Assembly (NCBI GenBank): GCA_945947715.1
Contig: CAMEYZ010000079.1
Coordinates: 1 to 9,086 of the forward strand
DNA length: 9,086 nucleotides
Direction: 5' to 3'
Source: an uncultured Clostridia bacterium
GTDB lineage: Bacteria; Bacillota; Clostridia; Oscillospirales; Ruminococcaceae
Part shown: one piece after another, positions 6,918-9,086 of the stretch
Position numbering within the stretch: position 1 is the stretch's first letter
Layout: each line of letters starts with the position of its first letter
Made by a program: the position numbers and the translations under genes
The notes under the pieces: model-generated
Seen by the model: only the letters and a program-made list of their open reading frames with translations
Told to the model about the DNA's origin: nothing
The model's database searches: none

Positions 6918-7583
6918 TTGGAAGCTACCAAGATTAGGGAAGAACAGGAGGCTGTTCAGGGTGAGGATGAAGGCATTGCCTTTGAGGAAAAGCCGGTCTA
7001 TGACTTTTTCAAGAGGGTATTCGATGTGGTCTGCTCGTCGCTGGCGCTTATCGTTCTAAGCCCTCTTTTGCTTGTTGTATCTATTGCGATAATGATTGAT
7101 GATTTTGGAAACCCTTTCTTTGTTCAGGAAAGAACGGGGAAGGATTCTAAACCATTTCAAATGTATAAATTTCGCTCGATGAAAAACAATGCGGAAAATG
7201 AGTTGAACGAACTGATGAAGTTCAATGAATACGCAGAGGTACATTTTAAAATGGAGAACGACCCGCGAATCACAAAAGTGGGCAAGTTTATCAGAAAGAC
7301 ATCAATTGATGAACTTCCGCAGCTGATAAATGTTATCAAGGGGGACATGAGTATAATCGGTCCGAGACCGTTCGTCCCGTCAGAGCAGGGACAGCTCCCT
7401 GCGGACAGGCTGCTGGTCAGACCGGGGCTTTCCTGCTACTGGCAGATTGCCGATACAGCTAAAATGTCCAATGAAGAGCAGTTGGAGTTGGATTACAAGT
7501 ACATACGGGAACGGTCATTTGCTACTGATATTAAGATGATTTTTAGGACGGTTGGGGTTGTTTTTGGGAAGAAGAACAGCTGA
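6918..7583 (+). CDS. short monotopic phosphoglycosyl transferase (bacterial sugar transferase family)
   Basis: Predicted initiating enzyme of capsule, exopolysaccharide or glycan synthesis: moves a sugar-1-phosphate from a nucleotide sugar to undecaprenyl phosphate at the inner membrane face (PF02397 family; the PglC/WcaJ C-terminal type). From TTG 6918 it has 221 residues; GAGGTGA at 6906-6912 is the best ribosome site and leaves 6 bases. A GTG at 6909, with AAGGAA upstream, would add three residues. In numbering from 6909: an acidic, Glu-rich N-terminal leader of ~30 residues, FFKRVFDVVCSSLALIVLSP (33-52) leading through one re-entrant hydrophobic helix to ~63, FFVQERTGKD (70-79), YKFRSM (86-91), NDPRITKVGKFIRKTSIDELPQL (117-139), and KGDMSIIGPRP (144-154). 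All hallmark motifs are present; the four N-terminal membrane helices of the long WbaP/WcaJ forms are absent. Sugar specificity is not readable. rfbA follows in the same direction. Confidence 0.9.
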   Translation: MEATKIREEQEAVQGEDEGIAFEEKPVYDFFKRVFDVVCSSLALIVLSPLLLVVSIAIMIDDFGNPFFVQERTGKDSKPFQMYKFRSMKNNAENELNELMKFNEYAEVHFKMENDPRITKVGKFIRKTSIDELPQLINVIKGDMSIIGPRPFVPSEQGQLPADRLLVRPGLSCYWQIADTAKMSNEEQLELDYKYIRERSFATDIKMIFRTVGVVFGKKNS

Positions 7584-7642
7584 TTTATTATCACTGAATA
7601 GAAAACAGATTTATCCATTGATATTCCGATACATATTGGATA

Positions 7643-7657
7643 GGAGCAACAGAAATA
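7643..7657 (+). promoter_or_regulatory. ribosome binding site facing a non-canonical ATA start
   Basis: GGAG at 7643-7646 is 8 bases before ATA at 7655-7657, exactly where the conserved MKGIILAGG start of the protein requires an ATG. The in-frame codons between the stop TGA at 7619-7621 and residue 33 include no ATG, GTG or TTG. The spacing says this is the ancestral start, changed at its third base. Confidence 0.75.
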
Positions 7658-8596
7658 AAAGGAATAATCTTAGCAGGCGGTTCCGGAACTCGCCTATATC
7701 CTTTAACAAAAGTAACATCGAAGCAGCTGCTTCCGATTTATGATAAGCCAATGATCTATTACCCAATGTCTGTGCTTATGAATGCAGGCATCCGGGATAT
7801 TTTGATTATTTCCACACCACAGGATACGCCTCGCTTTCGGGATTTGTTGGGTGACGGTCATCAGTTTGGCGTCGAACTCACCTATGCTGTGCAGCCTTCT
7901 CCGGACGGGCTTGCGCAGGCGTTTATCATTGGTGCGGATTTTATCGGAAATGATACGGTCGCAATGGTGCTTGGTGACAATATCTTTGCAGGTCATGGTC
8001 TGAATAAGCGTCTAAAAGCAGCTGTGAAAAATGCAAAATCCGGCGAAGGGGCTACCGTGTTCGGATACTATGTAGATGATCCGGAGCGTTTCGGAATTGT
8101 CGAATTTGACAAGGACGGCAAGGCTGTTTCCATTGAGGAAAAGCCTGCACAGCCTAAGAGCAATTACTGCGTGACCGGTTTGTATTTTTACGATAATCGC
8201 GTGGTGGATTATGCAAAGAATCTGACGCCTTCTGCCCGCGGAGAGCTTGAAATTACAGACCTTAATCGTATTTATTTGGAAAACGGCTTGCTGAATGTAG
8301 AGTTGCTGGGTCAAGGATTCACTTGGCTTGACACCGGCACTCATGAGAGTTTAGTGGACGCCACAAACTTTGTGAAAACAATCGAACAGCATCAGCACCG
8401 CAAGATTGCCTGCCTTGAAGAAATAGCATATCGTAACGGCTGGATCAGTCGGGAAGAAGTGCTGGAGGTTTATGAGATTCTTAAGAAAAGTCATGACCAC
8501 CGCTTCAAGCGGTGGTTTGATATTAGCCCTATAAGGGCTATAATACATGCACGCCTAAAAGGCGGGCATTGCAAGCCAATTACCGGCCACCTCTAA
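7655..8596 (+). pseudogene. rfbA: glucose-1-phosphate thymidylyltransferase with ATA start and IS-derived C-terminus
   Basis: RmlA/RfbA makes dTDP-glucose from glucose-1-phosphate and dTTP, the first step to dTDP-rhamnose for surface glycans. Read from ATA as residue 1, the frame holds the nucleotide-binding loop G8-G-S-G-T-R13-x-x-P16, SKQLLPIYDKP (22-32), QPSPDGLAQAF (80-90), LGDN (106-109), EEKP, and TWLDTGTH, all family hallmarks. Two lesions are visible. First, the start codon is ATA behind a good GGAG site; the first canonical ATG (7751) would drop the binding loop. Second, after about residue 278 (EVLEVYEILKK) the native tail of about 15-20 residues is replaced by 30-odd residues encoded by the end of an IS200-type element, stopping at 8594-8596. 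The frame is otherwise open, so the gene may be recently inactivated or weakly translated from AUA. A base-calling error at 7657 is the alternative for the first lesion. Confidence 0.85.
8491..8520. repeat. right-end palindrome of the IS
   Basis: Bases 8496-8516 form a palindrome with 10-base arms around one central base (ACCACCGCTT and AAGCGGTGGT). TCA at 8491-8493 and TGA at 8518-8520 extend it around a bulged T at 8494 and a G-T pair. This is the expected subterminal hairpin that Y1 transposases bind; known family members also carry a bulged base in the stem. Its rfbA-side edge marks the insertion boundary. Confidence 0.75.
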
Positions 8597-8603
8597 AAGA
8601 GGT
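8524..8603. repeat. three further small hairpins inside the IS right end
   Basis: Three stems follow the end palindrome. TAGCCCT (8524-8530) pairs with AGGGCTA (8534-8540) over loop ATA. ATGC-A-CGCCT (8547-8556) pairs with AGGCG-G-GCAT (8560-8569) over loop AAA with one A/G mismatch. ACCTCT (8589-8594) pairs with AGAGGT (8598-8603) over loop AAA, and reaches the transposase stop. All three have a T/A closing pair and a 3-base A-rich loop. They may act as a transposase terminator, as ssDNA recognition structure, or as a structured RNA; no T tract follows on the minus strand. Confidence 0.6.
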
Positions 8604-9025
8604 TAAATGCGCATATCTTCCTTCTTGGACTCGTCCTCCTGTTCTGTTATATACTTCCTTATTGTCTCTTCATTCACATTGCCAATTGTTGTCACATAGT
8701 AACCTCTTGCCCAAAACTCTCTGTTCCATTTGTTTGTCATTTCCGGGTGTCTGTCGTGTATCATCAATGCCGATTTCCCTTTCAGGTATCCGACAAATTC
8801 CGATACGCTCAGCTTCGGAGGTATGCTCACGCACATATGAACGTGATCGATACATACTGCACCCTCAATTATCTCTACCTTTTTGTATTGACATAGGGTT
8901 CGAAGTATTTCTCTCATATCTTCCCGTACTTTTCCGTACATTACTTTCTTCCGGTATTTCGGAATAAACACAATGTGGTATTGACAACTCCACCTCGTGT
9001 GTGATAAACTATTATTGTCCATCAC
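8603..9025 (-). CDS. tnpA: IS200-type Y1 (HUH) transposase, intact
   Basis: Single-strand transposase of the Y1 family (PF01797): nicks and joins element ends through a 5'-phosphotyrosine, working as a dimer. The 140-residue product has SCQYHIVFIPKYRKKV near the N-terminus (13-28), the HUH metal motif in D60-H-V-H63-M, SVSEFVGYLKGKSAL (73-87), FWARGYYVTTIG (104-115), and IRKYITEQE, where Y125 is the likely nucleophile and Q129 the accompanying metal-side residue. Length and motifs match complete, active-looking family members. GTG 9025 (AGGAGG 6 bases before) or ATG 9022 (9 bases before) can serve as start. The AGGAGG itself lies inside one arm of an 11-bp inverted repeat, so translation is probably repressed in long transcripts. 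Its stop abuts the hairpin series of the right end. Confidence 0.93.
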   Translation of the reverse strand: MMDNNSLSHTRWSCQYHIVFIPKYRKKVMYGKVREDMREILRTLCQYKKVEIIEGAVCIDHVHMCVSIPPKLSVSEFVGYLKGKSALMIHDRHPEMTNKWNREFWARGYYVTTIGNVNEETIRKYITEQEDESKKEDMRI

Positions 9026-9031
9026 GGACCA

Positions 9032-9086
9032 CCTCCTATGATTTTTACTTTGGCTTGCGACACCATTGTTATTATATCATAGGAGG
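9032..9086 (-). promoter_or_regulatory. inverted repeat that would mask the transposase ribosome binding site
   Basis: 9032-9042 and 9076-9086 are perfect 11-base inverted repeats. In the transposase mRNA the upstream arm reads CCUCCUAUGAU and the downstream arm AUCAUAGGAGG, so the whole AGGAGG site is paired, with a 33-base loop between. The classical IS200 of enterobacteria also hides its ribosome site in a 5'-leader stem. The stem reaches the last window base, so it may be longer. It might also belong to the left-end DNA recognition structure. Confidence 0.7.

Larger units (their letters stand above)
8491..9086 (-). mobile_element. IS200-type insertion element (left tip at or beyond the window edge)
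   Basis: A single Y1 transposase on the minus strand, no tnpB seen, and hairpin-forming ends identify an IS200/IS605-superfamily element that moves as single-stranded DNA by peel-and-paste. The right end lies near 8491, where the rfbA homology stops and a near-perfect palindrome begins; the exact tip cannot be fixed without an empty site. These elements make no target duplication, so none is expected. The left end, upstream of the transposase start, includes the inverted repeat 9032-9042/9076-9086 and runs to or past the window edge. It interrupts the rfbA 3' end. Confidence 0.85.

Noticed and set aside
7751..8596. rfbA starting at ATG 7751
   Set aside because: This would remove the first 32 residues including the GGSGTRLYP nucleotide-binding loop; the homologous frame clearly extends upstream to 7655.
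8491..8610. CRISPR-like array
   Set aside because: The hairpins differ in sequence and spacing, and there are no direct repeats with unique spacers; they are better explained as the IS right end.
8569..8967. 132-residue open frame on the plus strand
   Set aside because: Antisense to the intact transposase and without any domain-like pattern.

Overview
The window looks like chromosome of a low- to mid-GC Gram-positive anaerobe of the Clostridia, plausibly a gut or rumen Ruminococcus-like member of the Oscillospiraceae. The grounds are Firmicutes-type Shine-Dalgarno sites (GAGGTGA, GGAGG), two perfect TTGACA-17-TATAAT promoters, an alpha/beta-type small acid-soluble spore protein, and a MetH split from its reactivation domain as in many clostridia. 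The genus is inferred from protein style only.

Region 1 (1-4343, plus strand) is a methionine/one-carbon operon: the 3' end of metF, a stand-alone MetH reactivation-domain protein, a cobalamin-dependent MetH of 791 residues without its own activation domain, and a SpoU/TrmH-type RNA 2'-O-methyltransferase. MetF makes 5-methyl-THF, MetH passes the methyl group via cobalamin to homocysteine, and the separate reactivation protein should rescue oxidised MetH. The methyltransferase uses SAM, which is derived from methionine.

Region 2 (4329-4484) is a structured convergent intergenic region. It holds a nested ~97-bp palindromic element overlapping the end of the methyltransferase gene, then a 23-bp perfect-stem bidirectional terminator.

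Region 3 (4576-6231, minus strand) is a two-gene operon, a histidine phosphatase followed by an overlapping multi-pass membrane protein (DUF975-like), driven by a perfect consensus promoter.

Region 4 (6322-6650) is a spore-protein gene with an unusual C-terminal tail, followed by a terminator.

Region 5 (6820 to the end) is the start of a surface-polysaccharide locus: a perfect sigma-A-type promoter, a short monotopic phosphoglycosyl transferase, and rmlA/rfbA (glucose-1-phosphate thymidylyltransferase). The rfbA reading frame is doubly damaged or unusual. The expected ATG, well placed behind GGAG, reads ATA, and the last codons are replaced by the end of an IS200-type element. That element carries an intact Y1 transposase on the minus strand, four consecutive small hairpins at its right end, and an 11-bp inverted repeat that would mask the transposase ribosome binding site. 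The left tip of the element lies at or beyond the window edge.

I found no complete undescribed multi-gene system. The points most worth a second look are the ATA-start, IS-truncated rfbA, the hairpin array and RBS-masking stem of the IS, and the nested palindrome after the methyltransferase.
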